Shown here in pieces: positions 52,814 through 61,850 of a stretch of DNA of 64,000 nucleotides. Position 1 is the stretch's first letter; each line of letters begins with the position of its first letter. Source of the stretch: an uncultured Lachnospiraceae bacterium (GTDB lineage Bacteria; Bacillota; Clostridia; Lachnospirales; Lachnospiraceae); NCBI GenBank assembly GCA_910588885.1, contig CAJUSQ010000003.1, positions 14,859 to 78,858 of the forward strand, in the 5' to 3' direction. The notes under the pieces are model-generated. The model did no database searches and was not told the DNA's origin. It worked only from the letters and a program-made list of their open reading frames with translations. The position numbers and the translations under genes are program-made.

Positions 52814-54802
52814 ATGGAATTTAACGATAAGCAAATTTCTTTGTTGATCCAATTGCTGATGTGCAGGGGAGCCTTTATCAGCAGTCAAAATCTGGGGATT
52901 TTAACCGGGTTGAGTACAAAAACCGTAAGGGAGGAGCTTCGGCAGATGATATCGGCCCTCTATGACAATTACGGCATCCGGATTATCCTGAAAAAAGGGG
53001 AAGGCTACTCCATTCCCGAAATTTCCCCGGAACAATATAAGCCCATCATCGTGCTCTGCAGCTTCGGTCACAGCACCATCTATCCCTTTGCAAACAACGA
53101 ATTTTCCATCCATTACATGATCCAGCGGCTGATTACATCCGAAGGGAGTATTAAAATCGCGGATTTTATGGACGAATTATATGTCAGCAGCTATACGGTA
53201 AATAAAAATCTTAAAATTGTCCGGGAAGTTCTGTCGGTCTATCATCTGCGTGTCATCAAAGAAAGTAATAAGGGGATTATCGTTAAAGGATATGAACAAA
53301 ACAAGAGAATCTGTATATTAAACGAATGTCCGTATTTCGATATGATGAAGAAAAGCATCTATTGCTGCGAGTCTTTCCGGAACTCCATCGAAACAGAGGA
53401 AACCGCCAAATTCGTTCTCCGGGAGATTGTCCAGCGCATCTTATATGAAGACGGTCATTATACGATGCCGGTCAAAGGAATCGAAAAAATTATAACCGCC
53501 CTGATTCTGGTCATCAACCGGATCCGACAGGGCTGTCATGTAGACTACCGCTTTTTTCTTCACAATAAGATTGAGATCAAAGGAACCTACAGCTATTCTG
53601 TGGTAGGCCGCATCCTGAAGGAGGTGGGAGAAGCCTTTCAAATCACCTTCAACGAGGAGGAACGGGCCTTTATGTCCGTCATTCAATTAGGATTCCGGGA
53701 TATTATGTCCTATGAGGAGGTATTCGTCAAGGACTATTTTGAGGAGGGCTATTCCATGGCGGAAGACATCCTGAACCATATTACAGAGGTTTTGGATATT
53801 GTGGGACTGGCCCGGAACAAAAACCTTCGGGAACGGATGGCCCTGCATCTTATATCCGGACTCACACGCATCCGCAACAACCTGATTATAGACTACATTC
53901 CCTTTTACCTGACCCACAACGGTTCCTTTCTGGCTACGGAGCTGGCGGTACTTGCCACCGGGGTCATAAAAGAGAAGCTGGACTGTACCATCAATTCCAA
54001 TGAAATCGACTATCTTGCTTTTCATTTTGACAACGCCCTTCAGAAAATCCCGCTCAGTGTAAAAAAACACAGCCGTATTGCAATTGTTACCATCGTAGGG
54101 CGGAATATCGGCCTGACCCTGACGGAAAAAATGTTAAGCGCCTATCCCGGATTTTCTTATGAAATCACGGCATTGGAAGCCTTCCAGAGCGATCAGATCA
54201 CAGACGAAGCCTTTGACCTTGTTATCACGGATTTACCCAGGGAACAGTTTGCCCACCTGAAGATCCCGGTGATCTGGCATGAATGGGCCTTTTACAACGA
54301 CGGGAATCCGGAATTCGACCGTTATTATTACAACAAATACGAAATGCTGGCCCAGTTCCGGCAAATGGCATGCAAGGATTTATTCTATACCGGATTAGAA
54401 GGGACCCGTTCCCAGGAAATCCTGAAATCCCTGGCCAAACGTCTTACGGACACACTGGGTACCCCGGCTTCCCTGGAAAAAGACCTGCTCGACCGGGACG
54501 CTGTCTGCACCTGCGAGCGATCCAACAATATGGCCATGCTGATGCTTCAGAACTCCTATACGGAAGAAAGCTTCCTGTCCGTGGCAGTCCTGAACAGCTC
54601 CCGGGTATGGTTCCGCAAATCCGTCCAGATCGTCATTGTTTTCGGGCTGGGAAGGACCCGAAAGACGGAAGCCCTTGAATGTGTCCGCAGCTTTGAAAAA
54701 ATCATTATGGATTACCGCTTCATCATGCATCTTTTAAAACATCCAACGCATGAAAACTTTATTGAAATTGCAGCAGAATATTATTTAAATGGAAAACAAT
54801 GA
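52814..54802 (+). CDS. PRD-containing transcriptional regulator (BglG/MtlR-type) with degenerate PTS domains
   Basis: A 662-residue regulator with an N-terminal helix-turn-helix pair (residues 8-150, SSQNLGILTGLSTKTVREELRQ), two PRD domains (about 175-410; marker LHLISGLTRIRNNLI near 355), an EIIB-like domain (about 418-510) and an EIIA(fructose)-like C-terminus (about 560-655). The EIIB P-loop that normally holds a Cys reads VTIVGRNIG, and the EIIA signature that normally ends PH reads NNMAMLML, so both phospho-acceptors look lost. It probably controls the adjacent carboxylate operon without ordinary PTS phosphorelay through those domains. Confidence 0.87.
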   Translation: MEFNDKQISLLIQLLMCRGAFISSQNLGILTGLSTKTVREELRQMISALYDNYGIRIILKKGEGYSIPEISPEQYKPIIVLCSFGHSTIYPFANNEFSIHYMIQRLITSEGSIKIADFMDELYVSSYTVNKNLKIVREVLSVYHLRVIKESNKGIIVKGYEQNKRICILNECPYFDMMKKSIYCCESFRNSIETEETAKFVLREIVQRILYEDGHYTMPVKGIEKIITALILVINRIRQGCHVDYRFFLHNKIEIKGTYSYSVVGRILKEVGEAFQITFNEEERAFMSVIQLGFRDIMSYEEVFVKDYFEEGYSMAEDILNHITEVLDIVGLARNKNLRERMALHLISGLTRIRNNLIIDYIPFYLTHNGSFLATELAVLATGVIKEKLDCTINSNEIDYLAFHFDNALQKIPLSVKKHSRIAIVTIVGRNIGLTLTEKMLSAYPGFSYEITALEAFQSDQITDEAFDLVITDLPREQFAHLKIPVIWHEWAFYNDGNPEFDRYYYNKYEMLAQFRQMACKDLFYTGLEGTRSQEILKSLAKRLTDTLGTPASLEKDLLDRDAVCTCERSNNMAMLMLQNSYTEESFLSVAVLNSSRVWFRKSVQIVIVFGLGRTRKTEALECVRSFEKIIMDYRFIMHLLKHPTHENFIEIAAEYYLNGKQ

Positions 54803-54817
54803 AATACGGAGGAACAG

Positions 54818-56101
54818 ATGGAAGAATTGGTTTTATATCGCGCACTGGAACAGGATGAAATTTTTCGGAATTTTACCTGGATTCTCAATCATCAGGACAC
54901 CCGCTGCCAGGAAGGCATACAAACTTTATGCTATGAAACCATGCACAAGCTCCTGAAAGCCGCGTCGGAACTGGGACTGGAAGGAAATCTGTGGCACAGC
55001 TACCTGGCTTATCTGCTGGTCACCCAGGAAAACCCCTACAGCCTGGCCTTAGAAAACGGAGGGCAGGCCGAGGGCAGTATCTGTACCTTCGCAGCCCATG
55101 ATTTTCATATCATCCGGAATTTATTTGCCATAGATCTGGACAAACTGTCCCGGACCCTTAAGATCCCCTTATTTTGCAGCCTTCCGGACTACCGCAACCC
55201 CGGCATCCATAGTTCTTTTTCCGGTCATGTACGGTCCGGTATCTGCAGCCTGGGCCGCAGCCTGAACGCCGCTGAAGACCTGGACGCCTTTACCCGGGAG
55301 GTAACGGCCTTTTACCGGACATTCGGCGTCGGAATGCTGGGGCTCCATAAAGCATTCCGTATCAAACGAGTTCACTCCCAGGTCCGTATCCAGCCTATTC
55401 CCAATATTGCCCCCATAGACTTCGGCGAGCTGATCGGCTATGAAGGAGCCAAAGCAAAGCTCATTGCCAATACCGAAGCGTTTCTAAAGGGCAAAGCGGC
55501 CAATAACTGCTTATTGTTCGGGGATGCCGGAACCGGAAAATCCACCAGCATCAAAGCCCTGATCAATCGCTACTACCGGCAGGGACTTCGGATGGTAGAA
55601 ATCTACAAGCATCAATTTCAGGAACTGAACGAGCTGATCGGCCAGCTTAAAAAACGGAATTACAAATTCATCCTCTATCTGGACGACCTGTCCTTTGAAG
55701 AATCCGAACTGGAGTATAAATACCTGAAAGCCCTGATGGAAGGCGGCTTGGAGAAAAAGCCGGAAAATCTCTTAATTTATGCCACCTCCAACCGCCGCCA
55801 TCTGATCCGGGAAAAATTCAGCGAACGCCAGGAGCAGTCCGACGACCTCCATAAAAACGATACCGTTCAGGAAAAGCTGTCCCTGGCCGCCCGGTTCGGC
55901 ATTCAGATTTATTTCGGCGCACCGGAACCTGTCGAATTCCAGGAGATTGTGAAAACTTTAGCAATCCGCAGCCAACTTTCCCTGTCCGAAGAGCAGTTAT
56001 TGGCCGAAGCCCGAAAATGGGGACTAAGCCACGGAGGGCTGTCCGGAAGAGCCGCCCGGCAATTGATCGACCATTTGTGCGGAAACAGGGACGAAATCTG
56101 A
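54818..56101 (+). CDS. DUF815 family AAA ATPase
   Basis: A 427-residue cytoplasmic ATPase. Walker A is GDAGTGKSTSIKAL near residue 235, Walker B FILYLDDLSFE near 287 and sensor-1 LIYATSNRRHLIREKF near 325. The N-terminal 200 residues are specific to DUF815. It lies 15 bases after the regulator gene, so both are in one transcript. Function is unknown; DUF815 ATPases are usually stand-alone genes, and a link to the decarboxylase or to the regulator is possible. Confidence 0.9.
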   Translation: MEELVLYRALEQDEIFRNFTWILNHQDTRCQEGIQTLCYETMHKLLKAASELGLEGNLWHSYLAYLLVTQENPYSLALENGGQAEGSICTFAAHDFHIIRNLFAIDLDKLSRTLKIPLFCSLPDYRNPGIHSSFSGHVRSGICSLGRSLNAAEDLDAFTREVTAFYRTFGVGMLGLHKAFRIKRVHSQVRIQPIPNIAPIDFGELIGYEGAKAKLIANTEAFLKGKAANNCLLFGDAGTGKSTSIKALINRYYRQGLRMVEIYKHQFQELNELIGQLKKRNYKFILYLDDLSFEESELEYKYLKALMEGGLEKKPENLLIYATSNRRHLIREKFSERQEQSDDLHKNDTVQEKLSLAARFGIQIYFGAPEPVEFQEIVKTLAIRSQLSLSEEQLLAEARKWGLSHGGLSGRAARQLIDHLCGNRDEI

Positions 56102-56139
56102 CAGCAAAATTTCTGCCAAATCCGTCTCCTATTTTAAAA

Positions 56140-56186
56140 GCCTCCCCTCTCTGAACACCAGTTACAGAGAGGGGAGGCTCTTTCTC
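56140..56186. terminator. Bidirectional terminator
   Basis: GCCTCCCCTCTCTG (56140-56153) pairs perfectly with CAGAGAGGGGAGGC (56165-56178), 14 bp, with T-rich flanks on both strands. It separates the convergent DUF815 and flavoprotein genes. Confidence 0.88.
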
Positions 56187-56189
56187 ATA

Positions 56190-57863
56190 TTAGAAGGGAT
56201 TGCGGAATTCCAGTTTCACTTCATCTCCGCAGCGCTGAATGGTCTGGAATTTTCCGTTTAACAGAAGATTGGTATACGTATAGCCTACACGCTTATACAT
56301 CCCCCTGGTTTCCTTACGGTTCCTTGCCATAATCATCAGGGCCTCCCCAACCTCCATTAAATCAAAGGTTTCCAGGACACGCAGCAATTCATGGGAATTG
56401 GACGCATACAGATGCTTCAGCGCCTCTTCCTTTAACGTGGCCAGATATTGTAACCCGGCGGCAAACAAAGATTCCGACCTTACATTTGCACCGGCATAAT
56501 CATTCATAATATTCTGAAGGGTTGCCGCAGCTTCCTTCCAGTACGCACCGGATTCCCGTTCCATAATTTCATTGTAAAACGCAAGCTTTTCTGAAATCAA
56601 AGGATGATGTTCCACGGAAACCTCTTCCACGGTTTTTACATAATCCGCGGCAGATTCTCCTGCAACCATACCGATCACCGCGGCCCCGGCCAGGCTTCCC
56701 TTCACGTTGCCCACACTGCCTGCGGCAAAAATGCCCGGAATGTTTGACATGGCATGGATATCAATGTCCACCCCCTGACATCCGATCCCGATATTGTAGG
56801 AACCGAATTCAATCATTTCTTTCCTTAAATCGACGCCCCGCTGTTCCAGCTGGTCGGTGATGGAATCAATCCCTTCGCTTACCATGGCGGTATGGAGCAT
56901 ATAATCCAGATCCTCGTCCGTTGTCTTTGTACAGTTCATATATGTAGGGTCCTGGCCGCTCTGCATACGGTCACGGTAGGAACCAGGCCAAATATCCGAC
57001 GCAATATCGCCGTTTTCCCGGGAAGGCTTATCCTGATAAGGGGTAACGCAGGCTCCTGTAATATCGCTTGTAAGGCCGATCCAGGTGCCTTTCCCGCCCC
57101 GGGCAAAATAACGGGGCCCGGCATGGCCTGCTGCCATATCCAGATTTGCAAGCTTTACGCCTGCCCGCAGGGCCATTGCATGGCCTGCTCCGGTATTGGC
57201 CGGACAGCCGCAGTCGTTAAACATGTACTGGGGTGTAATTCCCGGATATAATCTGGAAGCCCCTCCCGTTGCCAGAAGTACCGCTTTCACCTGGAAGATG
57301 ACAGCCTCCGGCTCATTTTCGGAAATATCAATGCCGATTGCGCCTGCCACACGGCCCTGATCCAAAAGCAGCTCGTTGATTACCATTTTATTCATAATCC
57401 GGACACCCTTGGCTTTGGCTTCCTTTGTCAATGCCATTTTCTGGTTTGTCCCGTCGTATTTTAAATGATATCTCTGGTTTCCGGGTACGGAATGGCCCTC
57501 AAAATTCCACTTTCCGGTGGGCCTCATGTTTATGCCGATCGCTTCCCACTTTTGAACCACCTCAAAGCTCCTTGAAACCCACAAACGCAGCATGGTAGGA
57601 TCCTGAAACGGGCCTCCGTCCATGGTCATATCAATTTGCCGGATCACCAGTTCAAAATCATCCCCATGGCATTCCGGAATATAACAGGCAAAGTGATCGT
57701 TGCCGTTGGCCCCGCTTCCGGAACGGCGTGTATCGGCCTTTTCCGCAATTATAACGTCAATATTCCTTTCACCGGCTGCAATTGCCGCCTGCATCCCTGC
57801 CGATCCGCCCCCTACAATGAGGAAATCTGTTTTTACAATCTCTTTTCTTACTTTTATCGCCAT
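56190..57863 (-). CDS. FAD-dependent oxidoreductase (AprA / fumarate reductase flavoprotein family)
   Basis: A 557-residue flavoprotein. The FAD-binding loop is FLIVGGGSAGMQAAIAAGE near residue 15, with the FAD C-terminal segment IPGIFAAGSVGNVKGSLAGAAVIG near 380. The part RRSGSGANGNDHFACYIPE near 46 is as in adenylylsulfate reductase AprA-like enzymes. It begins one base after the stop of a two-cluster ferredoxin, as AprB is paired with AprA. No sulfate-reduction genes adjoin, so sulfate is unlikely to be the substrate; the sugar importer genes of the same operon suggest that it acts on an imported compound. Confidence 0.87.
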   Translation of the reverse strand: MAIKVRKEIVKTDFLIVGGGSAGMQAAIAAGERNIDVIIAEKADTRRSGSGANGNDHFACYIPECHGDDFELVIRQIDMTMDGGPFQDPTMLRLWVSRSFEVVQKWEAIGINMRPTGKWNFEGHSVPGNQRYHLKYDGTNQKMALTKEAKAKGVRIMNKMVINELLLDQGRVAGAIGIDISENEPEAVIFQVKAVLLATGGASRLYPGITPQYMFNDCGCPANTGAGHAMALRAGVKLANLDMAAGHAGPRYFARGGKGTWIGLTSDITGACVTPYQDKPSRENGDIASDIWPGSYRDRMQSGQDPTYMNCTKTTDEDLDYMLHTAMVSEGIDSITDQLEQRGVDLRKEMIEFGSYNIGIGCQGVDIDIHAMSNIPGIFAAGSVGNVKGSLAGAAVIGMVAGESAADYVKTVEEVSVEHHPLISEKLAFYNEIMERESGAYWKEAAATLQNIMNDYAGANVRSESLFAAGLQYLATLKEEALKHLYASNSHELLRVLETFDLMEVGEALMIMARNRKETRGMYKRVGYTYTNLLLNGKFQTIQRCGDEVKLEFRNPF

Positions 57864-57864
57864 T

Positions 57865-58089
57865 TTATTTTCCTCCTATGGGTTCCATATTCAACATCAG
57901 GTGGGACAGGGGATACCGCATGGTAATCGCCCCTTGCCTGCAGTCCCGCTCGCAGGCCCGGCAGTGCCAGCATTCATCCGGATATTTTACCAGGGCTTCT
58001 TTCCCCTCCATTTTGATCACATCCACAGGACAGATCTGGGCACAATACCCGCAGGAAACACATTTTTTCTTATTGATAATCGGTGGCAT
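57865..58089 (-). CDS. Two-[4Fe-4S] ferredoxin (AprB-like)
   Basis: A 74-residue iron-sulfur protein with CVSCGYCAQICPVDVI and CWHCRACERDCRQGAI, two full cluster motifs of four cysteines each. The C-terminal PLSHLMLNMEPIGGK tail is short, like a truncated AprB tail. It sits 32 bases after the sugar permease and one base before the flavoprotein, and would pass electrons to or from its FAD. Confidence 0.92.
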   Translation of the reverse strand: MPPIINKKKCVSCGYCAQICPVDVIKMEGKEALVKYPDECWHCRACERDCRQGAITMRYPLSHLMLNMEPIGGK

Positions 58090-58121
58090 AAATTTTCCTC
58101 CTAACTTGTTTTTTCGAAAAG

Positions 58122-58988
58122 TTAACCCTTTACGGCTCCGGCCGTAATACCACGGACGAAATATTCCTGGAAGAACGGGTATGCAACTAAAATCGGAATC
58201 GCTCCGATTACGGCAGCCGCCATTCGGGCTGTTTCGGTGGGAAGGGATGCCCCGCCTCCGCCTCCCTGCATTAAATACTGTGTACTTTCATTGATTGCAT
58301 TTAAGATGCTTTGAATACTGTAAAGCTTCTGATCATCCACATAGTACATTGCATTCTGCCAGTCGTTCCAGTAATTTACACCGACCAAAAGGGCCAATGT
58401 GGCAACAATTGGCTTTGACAGCGGCATCACCACTCTTAGGAAGATACCGAATTCGGAAGAACCGTCGATTCTGGCAGCCTCCACCAGTTCCTCCGGAATA
58501 TTGGATCTGAAATAATTTTTTACCATTATTATAAAAAATACATTTGTCAACAAATTCGGTATAATCAGGGCCCAAAGGGTATTTTTTATATGAAATACCT
58601 GGGAATACATAATGTAAGTAGAAACAATCCCGCCGTTAAACAGCATCGTAAAAATAATGATAAAATTAAATAAATTGGCAAATGGAAGCTTCGGCCTGGA
58701 AAGCATGTAAGCCAGCATCATAGTAATTACCAGGCAGAGCAGCACACCCACTACGGTAACAATGATCGTAACCAGATATCCTCTGCCGAAGAGCTGCCAT
58801 TTTTGCAGGAGAAAGCGATAGGCGCTTAGGGACCATTCTTTTGGAATAAAGGAATATCCATGCTTTACCGCATAGCTTTCATTGGATAAGGAGGCAGCCA
58901 CCAGCAGCCAGAAGGGCGCGATACATAAGATCGAGCCTATAATCAGAAATACATGGGATAATGCTAAAAATTTCTTATGACGTTTCAT
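58122..58988 (-). CDS. Carbohydrate ABC transporter permease (YtcP/AraQ type)
   Basis: A 288-residue membrane protein, six helices. The EAA loop VEAARIDGSSEFGIFLRVVMPLSKP near residue 185 is standard for CUT1 permeases, and the C-terminus FFQEYFVRGITAGAVKG is the family tail. It follows the LplB-like permease by 15 bases. The partner ATPase is not in the window; clostridial CUT1 systems often share one MsmX-type ATPase. Confidence 0.94.
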   Translation of the reverse strand: MKRHKKFLALSHVFLIIGSILCIAPFWLLVAASLSNESYAVKHGYSFIPKEWSLSAYRFLLQKWQLFGRGYLVTIIVTVVGVLLCLVITMMLAYMLSRPKLPFANLFNFIIIFTMLFNGGIVSTYIMYSQVFHIKNTLWALIIPNLLTNVFFIIMVKNYFRSNIPEELVEAARIDGSSEFGIFLRVVMPLSKPIVATLALLVGVNYWNDWQNAMYYVDDQKLYSIQSILNAINESTQYLMQGGGGGASLPTETARMAAAVIGAIPILVAYPFFQEYFVRGITAGAVKG

Positions 58989-59003
58989 ACGATTCCACCT
59001 CCG

Positions 59004-59939
59004 CTAGAACAAGGCATCTTCCGAGCTTGATTTTCGGATAATCATATTAAAGGCAACAATGGTAATAAAGCAGACTATGGACTGATAAAAGGCCGCCGCG
59101 GAAGACAATCCGATGTTGCCGTCCTGCAGCAATGCCCGGAATACATAAGTATCAATGGTATCCGTCACGCTGTACAGAAGCCCCTGATTCCTGGTCAGCT
59201 GATAAAACAGTCCAAAATCCGATCTGAAAATATTCCCGACAGACATCGTGGCAACCATAATCGTTGTGGATTTCAGCAAAGGCAGCGTGACATACCGGAT
59301 CTGCTTCCATTTAGAAGCGCCGTCTAATTCGGCCGCTTCATAGTATGTATCATCAATTCCCACCAGGGTGGCGAGGAATAAAATACTTCCGTATCCCACC
59401 TGTCTCCAGAGATAGACAAAGGTAAGGATAAACGGCCAATATTGTTTTGACATATAAAAGGAAATGGGCTGTTGTCCGAAAAAGCCAAGTACGCTGTTGA
59501 TCAGGCCCGTACGATCCCCCAGAAACGCATAAGCCAGATAAGAAACAACAACCATGGACATTAAATACGGGAGCAAAATGACGGTCTGATAGAATTTCTT
59601 TGCTGTCTTTGTCCGCACTTCATTTAAAAAGATTGCAATTGCGATGCTTAAAATAATTTTTAAAATAATAAACACAATGTTGTAAGCCAGAGTATTTCTG
59701 GTAATAACCCAGGCATCACTTGTTTTAAACAGGTATTCAAAATTCTTAAGCCCGCACCATTCACTTCCGCCGATTCCCAGGGAATAATTATAATTTTTAA
59801 ATGCAATTACCAGCCCGTACAGTGGAAAATAATTGTTAATAATCAAATAGAGTAAGCCCGGCAGCCCCATCAGGATAATTGGAATCCACTTTCTCTGCTG
59901 CAGGCGATGTTTCTTTCTGCCAACACTCTTTGCTTGCAT
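59004..59939 (-). CDS. Carbohydrate ABC transporter permease (LplB type)
   Basis: A 311-residue membrane protein. ATG 59939 follows AAGGAGG; the longer frame to 60029 covers the inter-gene hairpin and is rejected. LPGLLYLIINNYFPLYGLVIAFKNYN near residue 25 and the EAA loop YEAAELDGASKWKQIRYVTLPLLK near 190 are typical. LplB/YtcP pairs import complex oligosaccharides or glycosides (for example rhamnogalacturonan or xylan pieces). Confidence 0.94.
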   Translation of the reverse strand: MQAKSVGRKKHRLQQRKWIPIILMGLPGLLYLIINNYFPLYGLVIAFKNYNYSLGIGGSEWCGLKNFEYLFKTSDAWVITRNTLAYNIVFIILKIILSIAIAIFLNEVRTKTAKKFYQTVILLPYLMSMVVVSYLAYAFLGDRTGLINSVLGFFGQQPISFYMSKQYWPFILTFVYLWRQVGYGSILFLATLVGIDDTYYEAAELDGASKWKQIRYVTLPLLKSTTIMVATMSVGNIFRSDFGLFYQLTRNQGLLYSVTDTIDTYVFRALLQDGNIGLSSAAAFYQSIVCFITIVAFNMIIRKSSSEDALF

Positions 59940-59958
59940 TGAACTGTCCTCCTTTTTG

Positions 59959-59996
59959 AAATGCGGAGACATTTCGACAGAAATACCTCCGCATTT
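59959..59996. terminator. Intergenic hairpin between binding protein and permease genes
   Basis: AAATGCGGAG (59959-59968) pairs with CTCCGCATTT (59987-59996), a perfect 10-bp stem with an 18-base loop, in the 68-base gap. Such hairpins often let the binding protein be made in excess over the permeases. Confidence 0.65.
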
Positions 59997-60007
59997 TTTT
60001 AATCCTG

Positions 60008-61633
60008 CTATTTTTGTGCAGCTAACCATTCATCCAATTGTTTCTGGTTTTCTTCAATAATTTTATCCATACCGTTCTGCTTCAGTTCTTCGATAAACTT
60101 CGGAATCATTTCCTCCGGGTCCACTGTCCCGTACTCCAATGCAGGCGCATACTTGTTAATTACGGTTGTCACGGCAGATACTTCCGATGATACATTTGTT
60201 GTATCAAAGTTATATCCAAGAAACTTGGACGCCTCTGCGCTGCCGAATGCATACTTCGCAATATTATCCGAAAATTCATCTGTCAGCGGCTCCCTTACAT
60301 AAATATCCATGTTGTCGCAGGGGATTCCCAGGAAATTACCGTATCCGCAGGAATTAGGATCAACGCCTTCCGGATAGCCGATTACATTGCTTCCTTCATT
60401 TACAACATAATGAACGCCTTCGATACCGAAATTCATAAGGTTAATAAATTCTTTATCACTATAAAGCAGTTCCATGAACTGAATTACCTTTTCCGGATTT
60501 TTGCAGGATGACGAAATGCCGTAGCTCATGGCGGTTACATTTGCACTCTGGATTACGATATCGCTGATCGGAATTACACCCAGGGTTTTCCCGGTTGAAC
60601 GGTTCAGCGTACCTTCATTCATACCGGTGCCGTGGTTATTTATAATACCGAAGATCATCCCCTGCTTCAGGGAATCCGTTGTCGTATAACCGTTGCTGAT
60701 CGAATCCGGAACACAGTATCCTTTTTCAAACCACTCCCTGTGCATTTTACATTTTTCCATATAGAGGTCGGAAGAATAATAATCCTCTACCGTCGTATTG
60801 TTCGGATCGTCCCTCATAATTACACCGTATGCGCAGAAGGATTTATCTCCAAGGCAGTCAAATCCATAACCTGTCGCTACCAATTCTGCTTTGCATCCGT
60901 CTCCCAAAGAAATGGCATACTGTTCCATGCCGCTTTCTTTGACCTGGGAAAACAGGGCTTCCCAGTCTTCCGCAGTTTCTATTTTTTCGGGAACCTGGAT
61001 ATTATACTGTTCCGCCAGCTCTTTGTCATAATAAAAAGCTGCCTCAATGCCGGCCGCCGTTACACCGGGCACGGAATAAATTTCATCATTATACATACAT
61101 GCGTCAATCACGCCTTCCGTAGCCTTGGTCAGAATTTCCGAATTCTGAACATATTCCGTAATCGGCATCAGGGAGCCTTCCGCAGCCAGCCTTGCCGGGC
61201 TGGTCGTTAAACCGGTACACACCAGATCCATCTGTTCGCCGCCGGAAATCATCAGGCCCAGCTTTGTTCCCATTTCTCCAATCGGAACGGTTAAAAACTC
61301 CACTTCCACACCGATTTCCGGAATGGTACGCTCATTGACTTTATCCTGTACCATCTGAATGTCCGGATCATCAAATCCATAGTTGACAATTTCCATTACC
61401 ATGTGATAGACGTCACCGGAAGCATCCGAATCGGAGGAACCGCCGCCAGAAGCATCCGGATCGGAGGAACCGCCGCCGGAAGCATCCGGATTCTCCGCCG
61501 TATCGCCGCCAGTTTGTACCGTATTATTATCGTCCGTATCTTTGTCTTTGGCATCCCCGCAGCCTGCGAATAAACCGACCGACATCCCCAACGCCAATAA
61601 AACGGCTAATCCTTTTGTAACTTTCTTTTTCAT
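60008..61633 (-). CDS. Extracellular carbohydrate-binding lipoprotein (LplA type)
   Basis: A 541-residue solute-binding lipoprotein. ATG 61633 follows GGAAGGAG; the signal ends in the lipobox GLFAGC. A flexible linker with two and a half copies of DASGGGSSDP follows at about residues 45-70. The binding domain holds YDKELAEQYNIQVPEKIETAEDWE near 210 and CKNPEKVIQFMELLYSDKEFINL near 385, as in LplA-like proteins. It delivers an oligosaccharide or glycoside to the adjacent permeases. Confidence 0.93.
   Translation of the reverse strand: MKKKVTKGLAVLLALGMSVGLFAGCGDAKDKDTDDNNTVQTGGDTAENPDASGGGSSDPDASGGGSSDSDASGDVYHMVMEIVNYGFDDPDIQMVQDKVNERTIPEIGVEVEFLTVPIGEMGTKLGLMISGGEQMDLVCTGLTTSPARLAAEGSLMPITEYVQNSEILTKATEGVIDACMYNDEIYSVPGVTAAGIEAAFYYDKELAEQYNIQVPEKIETAEDWEALFSQVKESGMEQYAISLGDGCKAELVATGYGFDCLGDKSFCAYGVIMRDDPNNTTVEDYYSSDLYMEKCKMHREWFEKGYCVPDSISNGYTTTDSLKQGMIFGIINNHGTGMNEGTLNRSTGKTLGVIPISDIVIQSANVTAMSYGISSSCKNPEKVIQFMELLYSDKEFINLMNFGIEGVHYVVNEGSNVIGYPEGVDPNSCGYGNFLGIPCDNMDIYVREPLTDEFSDNIAKYAFGSAEASKFLGYNFDTTNVSSEVSAVTTVINKYAPALEYGTVDPEEMIPKFIEELKQNGMDKIIEENQKQLDEWLAAQK
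61421..61490 (-). repeat. 30-bp in-gene repeat encoding DASGGGSSDP
   Basis: A 30-base unit beginning AGCATCCG occurs at 61421-61450 and 61451-61480 with two differing bases and begins a third time at 61481-61490. It makes the linker of the binding lipoprotein. Confidence 0.85.
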
Positions 61634-61770
61634 CCTATAACTCTCCTTCCATTCTTTTTCATGCATTTATCCTAACAATTATCAGGAAGAAAGAATAGGA
61701 GAATAATGACGTAGACTTGGATTAAAATGACTGTTTTACCAATAGATCCCGCAATAGATTTTCACCCTGT

Positions 61771-61802
61771 ACGCAGGTATGCTTTTAGGGGCAAACCTGC
61801 GT
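61771..61802. promoter_or_regulatory. Inverted repeat upstream of the binding-protein gene
   Basis: ACGCAGGT (61771-61778) pairs with ACCTGCGT (61795-61802), and the inner GC/GC bases extend the symmetry. It lies between the kinase stop and the binding-protein start and may be an operator, terminator or processing hairpin. Confidence 0.4.
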
Positions 61803-61850
61803 TTGGGTTTCATAAGACTGGTTTCAGATATAATGATAAGAAAAATTTCT

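Noticed and set aside
56190..58089. Dissimilatory adenylylsulfate reductase AprAB
   Set aside because: The flavoprotein and ferredoxin resemble the pair, but no sat, dsr or qmo genes adjoin and the operon belongs to a sugar importer.
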